Assembly: GCA_963722175.1 (NCBI GenBank)
Contig: CAVRKA010000003.1
Coordinates: forward strand, 124,001 to 188,000
Source: WHSW01 sp963722175
GTDB taxonomy: Bacteria > Actinomycetota > Thermoleophilia > Solirubrobacterales > 70-9
Length of the DNA stretch: 64,000 bases
Direction of reading: 5' to 3'
In this document: positions 8,648 through 17,858 of the stretch, one piece after another
How the letters are laid out: every line of letters starts with the position of its first letter
Numbering within the stretch: the first letter of the stretch is position 1
Position numbers and translations under genes: made by a program
Notes under the pieces: model-generated
The model's database searches: none
The model's input: only the letters and a program-made list of their open reading frames with translations
Told to the model about the DNA's origin: nothing

Positions 8648-9775
8648 GTGTCCTCCGACCGAGTCCGCGCAGAGCTGGTCGAGTCGGAGCCGGCGCTCGA
8701 CGCGATTCGCGGCGACTGGGACCGCCTCGCGATCGCGAACGGCAGGCCCTACTGCGCACCGGCGTGGCAGCTCGGCTGGTGGCGGCATGCGGCGCCGCCG
8801 GAAGCACAGCTGCGTGCCGTCGTCGTCTCGGAGGAAGGGTCGCTGTTGGGGATCGCTCCCTTCTTCGCCGCTCCCGGACGGGCCGGCGCCGGCTACCGGC
8901 TGCTCGCTTCGCCGGTCTGCGCCCGCACCGTCCCGCTCGCCGTCGCCGGCCGCGAGGGCGACGTCGCTGACGCGGTCGCGTCCGCGCTCGCCGATTGCCG
9001 GCCGGCGGCTGCGTCGATCCAGCTCGACGGCGTCGAGGCCGGGTCGCCGTGGCCCGAGCTGCTCGCCGAGGCCTGGCCCGGGGCACGGTTGATCGAGCTC
9101 GACCGCGAGACGGCGCCGACGATCGCGCTCGCGGCGGACTCGTACGACGACTGGCTGGGCACGCGAAGCGGGAACTTCCGCCAGCAGGCGCGCCGCCGCC
9201 GCCGCGCCCTCGAGGAGCTCGGGGCGGAGTTCTCGCTCGCGAGCGCCGCCGAGCTCGAGGCGCGGATTGCCGAGCTCGAGCGCCTGCACTTCCTGCGCCG
9301 CGGCGACCGGCCGTCCGCCGCATTCAGCCCCGGAGTCAGCGCGATGCTCGCCGAGGCCGGGCGAGAGCTGCTCGAGCTCGACCGCTTCCGGCTCTGGACG
9401 ATCGCGACCCCGGACTCGACCGTCAGCGCGCAGTTGTTCATCGAGGCCGGCGGCGAGCTCGCCTTCTGGAACGGGGGCTTCGACGACGCGTACAGCAACG
9501 CCAGCCCCGGGGTGCAGGCGATCCTCGCGGCGGTCGGCGACGCGATCGAGCTCGGCTGTGAGCGCCTCGACCTCGGCAGCGGCGATCAGGGCTACAAGCT
9601 GCGGATGACGGACCAGGTCGACGAGCTGCGCTCGGTCGCGATCGTCCCCCCGGGGGCGGCCGGGTGGCGAGCCCGTCTGGGCCTCGCGTTCGGGCGAGCG
9701 CGCCGGGCGGCGGGTCGCACGGCTCCCGAGGGGCTGAAGCGCAGGCTGCGCTCGATCCGCGGCTCCTCGGGATGA
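8648..9775 (+). CDS. BioF2/CelD-like GNAT acyltransferase
   Basis: Protein of 375 residues resembling the BioF2-like acetyltransferase (CelD, FemAB-like double GNAT) family often found in actinobacterial exopolysaccharide loci. The early APAWQLGWWRH segment and the C-terminal run from SAQLFIEAGGELAFWNGGFDDAYSN to ERLDLGSGDQGYKLRM are typical of the family. The role is probably acylation of a sugar or lipid carrier. Start is GTG 8648, and the stop overlaps the following GT4 gene by ATGA. Confidence 0.8.
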   Translation: MSSDRVRAELVESEPALDAIRGDWDRLAIANGRPYCAPAWQLGWWRHAAPPEAQLRAVVVSEEGSLLGIAPFFAAPGRAGAGYRLLASPVCARTVPLAVAGREGDVADAVASALADCRPAAASIQLDGVEAGSPWPELLAEAWPGARLIELDRETAPTIALAADSYDDWLGTRSGNFRQQARRRRRALEELGAEFSLASAAELEARIAELERLHFLRRGDRPSAAFSPGVSAMLAEAGRELLELDRFRLWTIATPDSTVSAQLFIEAGGELAFWNGGFDDAYSNASPGVQAILAAVGDAIELGCERLDLGSGDQGYKLRMTDQVDELRSVAIVPPGAAGWRARLGLAFGRARRAAGRTAPEGLKRRLRSIRGSSG

Positions 9776-10858
9776 AGCTGCTCGCGATCTCGTCGCACGG
9801 AGGCAGCGGCGGGGCCGAGCTCACCTTCGCGACCTTCCTCGCCCACCGGCCCGACGACATCGAGCCGCGGGTGATCGTGATTGGCGACGGGCCCCTGGTC
9901 GAGACGCTCGAGGGCCGCGGCGAGCGGGTCCGGGTGGCGGCCGGATACGACGGGCGGCCGACGGTGCGCCGGGTTGCCCGGTTCAGCCGCGAGCTCAGGA
10001 CCGCGATCCGCCGCGAGCGGCCCGACGTCGTCTGGGCGATGGGGATCAAGGCCGCGCTGATGGCGGCACCGGCGGGGCGGCTCGCCGGAGTGCCGGTCGT
10101 CTGGCACAAGGTCGACTTCTCCTACGACGGCACCCTTGCCCGGCCGACCGCAGCGGCGGTCAGGGGGGTGATCGGGGTCAGCGAGGCGGTCCTCTCGGGA
10201 CTCGGGACCGCTGGGTCGCCGCCGGCTCGGGGTGGTCTTCCCCCCGGTCACGCTGCCGGGCTCGATCCAGCGCGAACCGGACCGGGAGCCACACCGGATC
10301 GGGATGCTCGGGCGGCTCACCGAATACAAGGGGATCGACCGGGTGATCCGAGCCGCGGCGCTGCTGCGAGCCGATTACCCCGATCTGCGGCTGACCGTCG
10401 CCGGCGAGGAGCCGGACCCGCCGAGTGGTTATCGCGAGACGCTGCTCGGGCTCGCCGCCCAGCTCGGCCTCGCCGACGCAGTCGAGCTACCCGGGTTCGC
10501 CGAGCCGGCCGGCCTGCTGCCCAGGCTCGACGTGCTCGTCAACGCCACCCACGTCGACGCGCGCGGCTTCGGCCTCGAAGGGCTGAGCGGGGCGATGCTC
10601 GAGGCGAGCTGGGTCGGCGTGCCAGTGGTCGCGACACGAGGCGGCGGCACCGCCGAGGGCCTCGTCGACGGGATCACCGGCACGCTGATCGACGGACCCG
10701 ACCCCGAGCCGCTGGCGGCGGCGATCGGGCGCTACCTGGGCGACCGGCAGCTCAACGAGCGGACCGGCGAGGCCGGCCGCGCGTTCGCCCGCGAGCGCTG
10801 CGAGCCGGCGGCCAACTCGCGACGCCTGTTCGAGCTCCTGCGCAGCGCCGCTTCCTGA
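9772..10858 (+). pseudogene. GT4-family glycosyltransferase, frameshifted
   Basis: The first part starts MKLLAISSHGGSGGAELTF in frame 1 and runs through VWHKVDFSYDG to VSEAVLSGLG. The rest lies in frame 2 from GVVFPPVTLPG through IGMLGRLTEYKGIDRVI and the donor-site segment GLEGLSGAMLEASWVGVPVVAT. Removing one G from the GGG at 10204-10206 joins them as LSGLGPLGRRRLGVVFPP, giving a normal GT-B enzyme of 361 residues. ATG 9772 overlaps the upstream stop. Either the gene is inactivated or the sequence has an error; without the indel it would be an ordinary glycosyltransferase of the same operon. Confidence 0.82.
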
Positions 10859-10954
10859 GCCGGACCGCCTGGCCTGCACGAGGCCGGGTCGGATAACCGT
10901 CCAGGCCCTTGCCATCGACTGGCTACAAGTCACGCCTGACCCGATGCCACGTGC

Positions 10955-13252
10955 ATGGTGTCGAGTGGGCCTACACGGCTGCAAATCGGACAATCGTCCA
11001 GGTTCGCGGTCCTCATCGGACTCGGGCTGATCGTCGTCGCGATGCTCGCCACGGCCGCCGGTGCTCAGGGAGCGACGATCGTCCGGCCCACCGCGGACGT
11101 CAAGAACGACTGGAAGCAGGTCGGCGCCGCCACCGCTGCCAAGGCGCTCGACGACCCGGTCTCGTCCACCAAGCGGGTCCCGAGGGGCGACTACATCGCC
11201 TCGGGCCCGACCGGCGATGTCGCCGACGTCCGACTCGCGCCCCAGACGCTGGCCAAGGGCCAGCGGGTCAAGCGGGCCCGTCTGTGGTTCGCGGGCAAGA
11301 CGGCCAACGAGGGACGCCTGAGGGTCGAGGTCAAGGCCGGCCCCAAGCGGCTCGGCTCCCGCACGATCCCGGCCGGCCAGCGCTCGAAGTGGCGCAGCAT
11401 GCGGTTCCGGGTCCCGAAGGCCAACTCGCTTCGCAAGCTGCGCATCCGCTTCACCTCCGACCGCGGTGCCGGGACGCAGGTCCGGGCGGCGTTCGCGCGG
11501 GTGAAGCTCAAGGAGACGGCGCCGGCTCGGGCGGTCGAGGTCTTCGGGCCCACCGAGACGCTGCGGCCCGACGCCAAGACCCCCGCCGGCGGGACGGAGA
11601 GCGCCCGGCTCGCCGCGGCGCAGAATGAGTACGAATCGTTCCAGGTCCACGTCGAGGGCGGTCCGAACGGCCTCAGCGGCGTCGGCGTCTCGCTGACCGG
11701 CGACCTGACCGGTCCGGGCGGGGCGACGATCTCGACCGACAACGTCGATGTCTACCGCGAGGCGTACTACACGGTCGACGCCGCCGCCGGAAAGCCGCGT
11801 TCCTCCGGCCTCGGCGCCGAGGGCCGCTGGCCCGACGCTCTGATCCCCGAGCGCGACTCCTTCTACAACGAGGACCGCGCCGCGTTCCCATACGACATCC
11901 CCGGCGGCGACGAGCTCACCGCCTGGGTTGACGTCTTCATCCCCGCCGGGACGGCCCCGGGGACCTACGAGGGCTCGATCGCGGTCACCTCGGCGGCGGG
12001 CACGATCGCCACGCTGCCGGTCTCGGTCGCCGTCTTCTCGCTCGCGATGCCCTCGACCTCGAGCCTTCCGAGCCTCTTCTTGATGACCCCTCCGGGCCGG
12101 CAGCCCTGCGGCGCCCACAGCGGCGACAGCTGGTGCAACGCCAACGACTCGGAGGCCTGGGATCTCGCCTACCTCTACGCCCGCGCCGGGCTCCAGAACC
12201 GGATGACGATCGCCAACCCGGTGCCGGGCGCCTACGAGGAGGCACCGACCGAGGAGATGTTCGACGAGTACCTGAAGCCGCTCGTCGACGGCACCGACCC
12301 CGGCCTCGCCGGGACCGTCCCGCCGCGGATGTCCGGCGCGCAGATGACCTCCGTGACCGCGCTGTGGCCGTGCATCAACAACCCCGGCTGCCTCGAGGAC
12401 TGGCGCCAGCTGGCGACCGACAACGGGTTCGCGGACCGCTTCGTCGCCTATTCCTGCGACGAGCCCTCGATCACCCCTCTCCCGTCCAGCTTCGACGACT
12501 GGAGCGACTGCGCCCGCAATTCGCGCCAGGCTCGCGGCGTCTGGCCCGACGTCAACACGCTCGTCACCTCGTCGGCCGCCGACGCGCAGCAGGCCGCCTC
12601 GTACGGGAAGGTCGACCTCAACTCGGACGTCGACCGGCTGGTCCCGAACGTCGTCGAGCTCGCCGGGACGCGCCCCGACTACAACAGCTTCCTCGCGGGC
12701 ACCGGCGGCTCCGGCGACAAGCAGGCGTGGTTCTACACCTCCTGCTCGAGCTACAGCTGCGACGAGGACGAGGACTCGGAGTCCGAGGGGTATCCGGGCT
12801 ATGCGATCGACCAGCCCGCCTCCCAGGCGCGCGCGATCGGCTGGCTCGGCTTCATCTACGGGCTGCGGGGCGAGCTCTACTGGAACACCGTCCAGAGCCT
12901 GCAGACGGCGTGGTCGAACCAGTACGACTTCGGCGCCAACGGCGACGGCAACCTCTTCTACCCGGGCAGCGCGAACGGGTTCGGCGACGCCCCGGCGATC
13001 GGCGGCGAGCACGACATCCCGATCGAGTCGATGCGCCTGAAGCGGATCCGCGACGGCCGCGAGGACTACGAGCTGCTCCAGGCCCTCGCTTCCCAGGGAC
13101 GCGGCTCCGAGGCGATGCAGGTCGCCCGCGACACCTTCGGCGGCCAGGCGACCGCCGCCCACTCGACCGCCGTCAAGGCGGCGAAGGTCGACGGCGCCCG
13201 CTGCTCGCTGGTCGGGATGATCGACCAGACCGCCGCGACCTACTGCAGCTAG
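10955..13252 (+). CDS. Secreted DUF4091 (glycoside hydrolase-like) protein
   Basis: Protein of 765 residues with an N-terminal signal/anchor (FAVLIGLGLIVVAMLATAAGAQG). Residues about 45-170 look like a beta-sandwich, followed by a second beta domain, then a barrel-like region and a C-terminal DUF4091 segment (SMRLKRIRDGREDYELLQAL). FVAYSCDEPS resembles the DE/EP catalytic-site region of GH123-related enzymes, so a glycosidase activity is plausible but unproven. Cysteine pairs in the C-terminal half fit an exported protein. No strong ribosome site precedes ATG 10955. It is separated from the GT4 gene by about 96 bases with no gene. Confidence 0.8.
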   Translation: MVSSGPTRLQIGQSSRFAVLIGLGLIVVAMLATAAGAQGATIVRPTADVKNDWKQVGAATAAKALDDPVSSTKRVPRGDYIASGPTGDVADVRLAPQTLAKGQRVKRARLWFAGKTANEGRLRVEVKAGPKRLGSRTIPAGQRSKWRSMRFRVPKANSLRKLRIRFTSDRGAGTQVRAAFARVKLKETAPARAVEVFGPTETLRPDAKTPAGGTESARLAAAQNEYESFQVHVEGGPNGLSGVGVSLTGDLTGPGGATISTDNVDVYREAYYTVDAAAGKPRSSGLGAEGRWPDALIPERDSFYNEDRAAFPYDIPGGDELTAWVDVFIPAGTAPGTYEGSIAVTSAAGTIATLPVSVAVFSLAMPSTSSLPSLFLMTPPGRQPCGAHSGDSWCNANDSEAWDLAYLYARAGLQNRMTIANPVPGAYEEAPTEEMFDEYLKPLVDGTDPGLAGTVPPRMSGAQMTSVTALWPCINNPGCLEDWRQLATDNGFADRFVAYSCDEPSITPLPSSFDDWSDCARNSRQARGVWPDVNTLVTSSAADAQQAASYGKVDLNSDVDRLVPNVVELAGTRPDYNSFLAGTGGSGDKQAWFYTSCSSYSCDEDEDSESEGYPGYAIDQPASQARAIGWLGFIYGLRGELYWNTVQSLQTAWSNQYDFGANGDGNLFYPGSANGFGDAPAIGGEHDIPIESMRLKRIRDGREDYELLQALASQGRGSEAMQVARDTFGGQATAAHSTAVKAAKVDGARCSLVGMIDQTAATYCS

Positions 13253-13286
13253 GCCGCCCGTAACGCCCGCGGGGGGCGAATTCCCC

Positions 13287-13332
13287 CGAGCCGCACCTTG
13301 ACCTCCATATGGACGGTGAACATGCGGTTCGC
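13287..13332. repeat. Palindromic repeat, copy 1, containing the DUF559 start
   Basis: An imperfect inverted repeat with left arm cgagccgcaccttgacc and right arm ggtgaacatgcggttcg. The ATG of the DUF559 gene (13309) lies in its centre. It is collinear with copy 2 at 14203-14248, and about three quarters of the positions agree by eye. Confidence 0.7.
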
Positions 13333-14217
13333 CGGGCGATCGTCGAGCTGGCGCAGGGTCAGCACGGCGTGGTGACGCGGGGACAACTGCTCCGCCTCGG
13401 CATGACCACGGGGCAGGTGGAGGGGTGGCTGAAGCGGGGCGAGCTCCGCATCCTCCATCGCGGGGTGTACCTCGTCGGTCCGGTCGAGCCCCCGCACGCC
13501 CGCGAACTCGCCGCCGTCCTCGCCTGCCGTGGAGGCGGCGCCATAAGTCACCGATCCGGCGTGCATCTGCTCGAGCTCCTCCCCTACCCAGCCCAACCCG
13601 GCCCGGTTCACGTCACGGTTCCGGGTCGGCATGTGGCCGGGGCGGCGAACGTCGTCGTTCACGAGACCAAGGCGTTGGCTCCGTACGAGATCCGTCAGCG
13701 CCACGGGATCCCGGTTACAGGTCCGATTAGGACCCTCCTCGATTTCGCGACCGATTGCACCGACGAGGAGCTCGAGCGCACCGTGGCGGAGGCGTTCGCA
13801 CTGCACCTCACGGGCCCCGGCGCGCTCCAACGGGAACTAGAGAAGCGGCGAGGGAGGCGTGGAACGACGCGCCTGCGCTCCCTGCTGGACGGCGACGGTC
13901 CCCGGCGTACGCGCTCGTCGCCCGAGCGAAAGCTCCTCAGCGCGTTGAGGGCGGCCGGCGCCCCCGACACCCTGACGAACCACCGCGTCGGCAGGTGGGA
14001 GGTCGACTTCTACTGGCCCGACCAGCGGCTCGTGGTCGAGGTCGACGCATACTCCACCCACTCCTCACCCTGGGCGTTCGAGCGCGATCGGCGCAAGAGC
14101 GGGGAGCTCGCCGCGCTCGGGTTGCTCGTCCACCGCGTCACGCGCCGCCGGATCGACTGCGACCTCGCCACGGTGGTCGCGGAAATCCAGGATTTCCTGA
14201 GGCGAGCCGCATCTTGA
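13309..14217 (+). CDS. AbiEi-like N-terminal domain plus DUF559 nuclease-like protein
   Basis: Protein of 302 residues. The first about 60 residues form a winged-helix-like segment (VVTRGQLLRLGMTTGQVEGWLKRG, then LHRGVYLVG) as in AbiEi-type antitoxins. The C-terminal about 110 residues match DUF559, related to very-short-patch-repair endonucleases: WEVDFYWPDQRLVVEVDAY supplies a D...ExD PD-(D/E)XK-like centre. Whether it is an antitoxin, a nuclease or a mobile selfish gene is unresolved. Such genes are often multicopy in Thermoleophilia (prior knowledge). Start and stop codons both fall within copies of one palindromic repeat, and no partner toxin is adjacent. Confidence 0.8.
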   Translation: MDGEHAVRRAIVELAQGQHGVVTRGQLLRLGMTTGQVEGWLKRGELRILHRGVYLVGPVEPPHARELAAVLACRGGGAISHRSGVHLLELLPYPAQPGPVHVTVPGRHVAGAANVVVHETKALAPYEIRQRHGIPVTGPIRTLLDFATDCTDEELERTVAEAFALHLTGPGALQRELEKRRGRRGTTRLRSLLDGDGPRRTRSSPERKLLSALRAAGAPDTLTNHRVGRWEVDFYWPDQRLVVEVDAYSTHSSPWAFERDRRKSGELAALGLLVHRVTRRRIDCDLATVVAEIQDFLRRAAS

Positions 14218-14248
14218 CCGTCACCCAGGCGGTCAACATGCGGCTCGA
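14203..14248. repeat. Palindromic repeat, copy 2, at the DUF559 stop
   Basis: A long hairpin with left arm 14203-14220 (cgagccgcatcttgaccg) and right arm 14230-14247 (cggtcaacatgcggctcg), loop tcacccagg, and one c/c mismatch. The DUF559 stop TGA (14215-14217) is in the left arm. It lies between two convergent genes, so it could also end transcription, although no T-run follows. Confidence 0.8.
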
Positions 14249-14252
14249 CGAG

Positions 14253-14684
14253 CTACGGCGCCTCCGTGCCCCCGCTGCCCTCGGTGACCGTGCCGAGGTT
14301 CGTGGTGGTGGAGGTCGTTGTCGGCGTGGTGGTCGTTGCCTCGGTCGTCGACGTCGTCGGCGGCGTGGTCGTCGCCTCGGTCGTGGTCGAGGTGCTCTCG
14401 GTCGTCGTGGTCGTCGTCGAGCTGGTGGTGGTCGGCTCCGTCGTGGTCGTCGACGTCGTCGAGCTCGACGTCGTCGAGCTCGTGTCGCCATCGTCGTCGC
14501 TTCCCGAGACCACCGCGAGCGCGACGCCGAGCCCGATCACCGCCGCGACCAGGATCACGATCAGCGCCTTCATCCCGCCGCTCATGCCCCCGGGCGGAGG
14601 CTCACCGGGCGGCTGGCCGTAGCCGCCCGGCGGGTCCCCCCCGGGAGGCGGGACGTCCATGCGGCGGGTCGGGTCCTCGTGCAC
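14253..14684 (-). CDS. Membrane-anchored Thr/Ser-rich surface protein
   Basis: Protein of 143 residues: a Pro/Gly-rich cytoplasmic start, one transmembrane helix (ALIVILVAAVIGLGVALAVV, about residues 51-70), then a low-complexity extracellular tail made almost only of Thr and Ser with some Pro and Glu. Such tails are often glycosylated or span the cell wall (inference). GTG 14684 is chosen because AAGG of the argD stop region lies about 10 nt before it; ATG 14660 is an alternative. It lies 11 nt after argD and is probably the last gene of that operon. Confidence 0.65.
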   Translation of the reverse strand: MHEDPTRRMDVPPPGGDPPGGYGQPPGEPPPGGMSGGMKALIVILVAAVIGLGVALAVVSGSDDDGDTSSTTSSSTTSTTTTEPTTTSSTTTTTTESTSTTTEATTTPPTTSTTEATTTTPTTTSTTTNLGTVTEGSGGTEAP

Positions 14685-14695
14685 GGCGGCGGACC

Positions 14696-15874
14696 TTAGC
14701 TGAGCGACGCGGACACGATCTCGAGCGCGCGATCGACGTCGCCCTCGTCGATCACCAGCGGCGGCAGGAAGCGCAGCATCCCCTCGCCGGGGACGTTGAT
14801 CACCAGCCCCGCTTCGAGGGCCCGCGCTGCCACCTCGGCGGCATCGAGGCCCTCGGCGAGGGTCACCCCGACCATCAGCCCCCTCCCCCTCACCTGCTCG
14901 ATCCCTGTGAGCGCCTCCAACCCGCTGCGCAACCGGTCGCCGAGCGTCGTGACCCTCGCAAGCAGCTCGTCGTCGTCGATCACGTCGAGTGCCGCCACGG
15001 CAGCCGCCGCGGTGACCGGCGCACCGGCGAAGGTCGAACCATGGTCGCCGCGACCGAGCACGTGCGCGAGGTGCGGCGCGGTCACCACCGCGCCCACCGG
15101 CAGTCCTCCGCCGAGCGCCTTCGCCGCGGTCAGTACGTCGGGGCGGACAGGTAGCTGTTCGTACGCCCACATCGACCCGGTCCGCCCCATCCCGCACTGG
15201 ACCTCGTCGAAGATCAGCACCGCGCTCGCCTCGTCGCACGCCTCGCGCGCGGCGACCAGGACCTCGTCGGCGATCGGGAAGACCCCGGCCTCGCCCTGGA
15301 TCGGCTCGATGATCACCGCCGCGGTGCGCGGTCCGATCGCCGAGTAGAGCGCGCCGGGGTCGTCGCGGCCGACGGCGACGAAGCCTGCCGGCAGCGGCCC
15401 GAACAGGTCGTCGCGGGCAAGCCGCGGCGTCGCGGTCAAGGCGCCGAGCGTCCGGCCGTGAAATCCCCCGTCGAGGGTCACGATCTCGGGCCGCCAGATC
15501 CCAACCCCGTGGGCGCGCTTGCGGGCGAGCTTGATCGCGCACTCGCTCGCCTCGGCGCCGGAGTTGCAGAGGAAGACCGCGCCGCCCAGGCTCGACTCCG
15601 CAAGGCGCTCGGAGAGCCGCAGCGCCGGCTCGGAGTAGAAGAGGTTCGACGAGCCGGCGAACGTCCCCACCTGCTCGCGGACGGCCTCGACGATCCGCGG
15701 GTGGCAATGGCCGGCGTTGTGAACCGAGAGCCCGGCGAAGAAGTCCAGGTACTCCTTCCCCTCCGCATCCCAGAGCCTTGCGCCCTCGCCGCGGACGAAC
15801 TCGACCGGCGCCCGGGCGTAGGTGTCCATCGCGTACCGCGACTCCAGCTCCCGCAGCTCGCTGAGTTCGGTCAC
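14696..15874 (-). CDS. argD: Acetylornithine aminotransferase
   Basis: PLP-dependent class III aminotransferase of 392 residues. It converts N-acetylglutamate semialdehyde to N-acetylornithine with glutamate as donor. Visible features are LCNSGAEASECAIKLARK (cofactor phosphate region), GGFHGRTLGAL, IIEPIQGEAGV, the FDEVQCGMGRTG aspartate and the PLP lysine in TAAKALGGGLP; STFAGAPVTAAAA closes the active site. Start GTG 15874 overlaps the argB stop. It is last in the argCJBD series; argF, argR, argG and argH, which often follow in actinobacteria, are absent from the window. Confidence 0.95.
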   Translation of the reverse strand: MTELSELRELESRYAMDTYARAPVEFVRGEGARLWDAEGKEYLDFFAGLSVHNAGHCHPRIVEAVREQVGTFAGSSNLFYSEPALRLSERLAESSLGGAVFLCNSGAEASECAIKLARKRAHGVGIWRPEIVTLDGGFHGRTLGALTATPRLARDDLFGPLPAGFVAVGRDDPGALYSAIGPRTAAVIIEPIQGEAGVFPIADEVLVAAREACDEASAVLIFDEVQCGMGRTGSMWAYEQLPVRPDVLTAAKALGGGLPVGAVVTAPHLAHVLGRGDHGSTFAGAPVTAAAAVAALDVIDDDELLARVTTLGDRLRSGLEALTGIEQVRGRGLMVGVTLAEGLDAAEVAARALEAGLVINVPGEGMLRFLPPLVIDEGDVDRALEIVSASLS

Positions 15875-16710
15875 GGCGTCACCATCGTGCCGATCCCGGC
15901 GTCGGTGAACAGCTCGAGCAGCAGCGAGTGCGGACGGCGTCCGTCGATGATGTGCGCCGAGCCGACCCCACCGCGCACCGCCTCGGCGCAGGCGCCGAGC
16001 TTCGGGCGCATACCTCCGGCCACGTCGCCGAGCGCCGCGTCGACCTCCGCCACGGTGACGCGGGAGTTCAGCGACGCCTCGTCGGGCGGGTCGGCGAGCC
16101 AGCCGGCGACGTCGGTGAGGAAGATCGCCTTGTGGGCGGTCAGCGCAGCCGCGACCTTGCCGGCGGCCGTGTCGGCGTTGACGTTGTACGAGTGTCCGTC
16201 GCGGTCGACGCCCACCGACGCGATCACCGGGATGTAGTCCTCGGCGATGTGGTTGAGGACGTCGACCGAGACACTCTCGATCTCGCCGACGAAGCCGATC
16301 TCCTCGGCGCGCTCGTGCGGCCGGATCTCGAACAGCGCCCCGTCCTCCCCCGAGAGGCCAACCGCGGGCTGGCCGTGGCGCCCGAGCCGCCCGACGATGT
16401 CGGAGTTGACCTTGCCGAGCAGGACCATCTTCGCCACTTCGACCGTCTCCGGGTCGGAGACCCGCACCCCCTCCACGAACCTGACCTCCATCCCGAGCCG
16501 CTCCATGTAGCTGGTGATCTCCGGACCCCCGCCGTGCACGATCACCGGGTTCAGCCCGACGTACTTGAGCAGGACGACGTCGGTGGCAAAGCCGTCGCGC
16601 AGCGCCTCGTCCTCCATCGCGGCGCCGCCGTACTTGATCACCACGGTCTTGCCGTGGAACTCGCGGATGTAGGGCAGGGCCTCAAGAAGGGTTTCCACAG
16701 ACGCGGTCAT
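15871..16710 (-). CDS. argB: Acetylglutamate kinase
   Basis: Amino-acid kinase of 279 residues that phosphorylates N-acetylglutamate, the second step and usual arginine-feedback point of the pathway. The N-terminal VVIKYGGAAM is the phosphate-binding strand, VIVHGGGPEI is the second glycine-rich loop, and NVNADTAAGKVAAAL is the conserved substrate/ATP-site segment. The N-terminal helix before the kinase core (about 20 residues) is of the kind that mediates hexamer formation and arginine sensitivity in related enzymes. Start ATG 16710 overlaps the argJ stop by ATGA. Confidence 0.96.
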   Translation of the reverse strand: MTASVETLLEALPYIREFHGKTVVIKYGGAAMEDEALRDGFATDVVLLKYVGLNPVIVHGGGPEITSYMERLGMEVRFVEGVRVSDPETVEVAKMVLLGKVNSDIVGRLGRHGQPAVGLSGEDGALFEIRPHERAEEIGFVGEIESVSVDVLNHIAEDYIPVIASVGVDRDGHSYNVNADTAAGKVAAALTAHKAIFLTDVAGWLADPPDEASLNSRVTVAEVDAALGDVAGGMRPKLGACAEAVRGGVGSAHIIDGRRPHSLLLELFTDAGIGTMVTP

Positions 16711-17858
16711 GTCGTGTACTCCGCGTTGATCCGCACGTAATCGTGGGTGAGGTCGGAAAAGTAGATGTGGGCGCGGGCGTCGCCGCGGTCGAGCCGGATC
16801 GAGATCTCCGCCTCGTCCTCATCCGAGGCGAGCGCCGACGCGTCGATCACGTCGGCGCCGAGCTCGTCCACCTCCTCGCCGGCGAGCGCCATCCCCGCCG
16901 CCTGGGCGATCCGGCCCCAGTTGGGGTCGCGCCCGTAGAGCGCCGTCTTGACCAGAGGCGAGTTCGCGATCGCGCGGGCCACCCGCTCGGCCTCGTCCTC
17001 GCTCGCCGCGCCCTCGACCGCGATCCGGCCGACCCTGGTCGCCCCCTCGCCGTCGGCGACGATCTCGAGGGCAAGCTGGAGCAGGACCGCATCGAGCAGG
17101 CCGTCGGGCAGCGGCGCGCCGGCCGCCCCGGTCGCCTGCAGCAGGACGGTGTCGTTGGTGCTCATCTGACCGTCGACGGTGATCCGCTCGAACGAGCGCC
17201 CGACGGCCACCCGCAGCGCCGCCTCGGGGTCCTGGATCTCGGCGTCGGTCTGCACGAAGCAGAGCATGGTGGCGAAGCCGGGCTGCATCATCCCCGCCCC
17301 CTTTGCCTGGGCGGAGACCGTCACCCCGCCCGCCGTCACGGTGCACGCCTTCGGGCCGCGGTCCGTGGTCATGATCGCGGCGGCGAACTCGCCGGCCCCG
17401 TCCGCGCGAAGGCCCGTCGCGGCCTCGGCGACGCCGCGGACGACGTCGTCGACCAGCAGCGGGACGCCGATCACCCCGGTCTCCGCGACGGCCACGGTGC
17501 GCGGGTCGGCTCCGACCGCCGTCGCGGCTGCGTCGCGCATGGCGATCGCGTCGGCGTAGCCCTGCTCGCCAGTCGCGGCGTTCGCGTTGCCTGAGTTGAC
17601 GACCACCGCCCGGATCGAGTCGCCGTCGCAATCGTCCCGGCAGACGCGGACCGGGGCCGCCGCGGCCGCGTTGGCGGTCAGGAGCAGCGCCGACCTCAGC
17701 CCATCCGCGTCGCAGGCCAGCAGCCCGACGTCCGTCTCACCGCCACCCTTCAGCCCGCAGGCGACGCCGGCCGCGCGGAACCCGGGCGCCAGCCCCGCGG
17801 GGTCCAGCTCCTCGACCCGCGCCGGCGGCTCCACCCACCGGGAGCGAAAGAAGGTCAT
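16707..17858 (-). CDS. argJ: Bifunctional glutamate N-acetyltransferase/ornithine acetyltransferase
   Basis: ArgJ of 383 residues, an Ntn-type enzyme that transfers acetyl from acetylornithine to glutamate. The self-cleavage site is the threonine in KGAGMMQPGFATMLCF; NSGNANAATGEQG and DGQMSTNDTV are family signatures and the C-terminus ends YVRINAEYTT. It normally matures into alpha and beta chains by cleavage before that threonine. Its presence means acetyl groups are recycled, so no argA or argE is required. ATG 17858 overlaps the argC stop. The frame is open far upstream but only across argC. Confidence 0.95.
   Translation of the reverse strand: MTFFRSRWVEPPARVEELDPAGLAPGFRAAGVACGLKGGGETDVGLLACDADGLRSALLLTANAAAAAPVRVCRDDCDGDSIRAVVVNSGNANAATGEQGYADAIAMRDAAATAVGADPRTVAVAETGVIGVPLLVDDVVRGVAEAATGLRADGAGEFAAAIMTTDRGPKACTVTAGGVTVSAQAKGAGMMQPGFATMLCFVQTDAEIQDPEAALRVAVGRSFERITVDGQMSTNDTVLLQATGAAGAPLPDGLLDAVLLQLALEIVADGEGATRVGRIAVEGAASEDEAERVARAIANSPLVKTALYGRDPNWGRIAQAAGMALAGEEVDELGADVIDASALASDEDEAEISIRLDRGDARAHIYFSDLTHDYVRINAEYTT

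Noticed and set aside
13287..14248. Integron-type gene cassette
   Set aside because: The palindromes lack the RYYYAAC/GTTRRRY core sites of attC and no integron integrase is present.
14266..14622. Valine-rich ORF on the plus strand
   Set aside because: It is the antisense of the Thr/Ser-rich tail of the membrane protein; it has no ribosome site.
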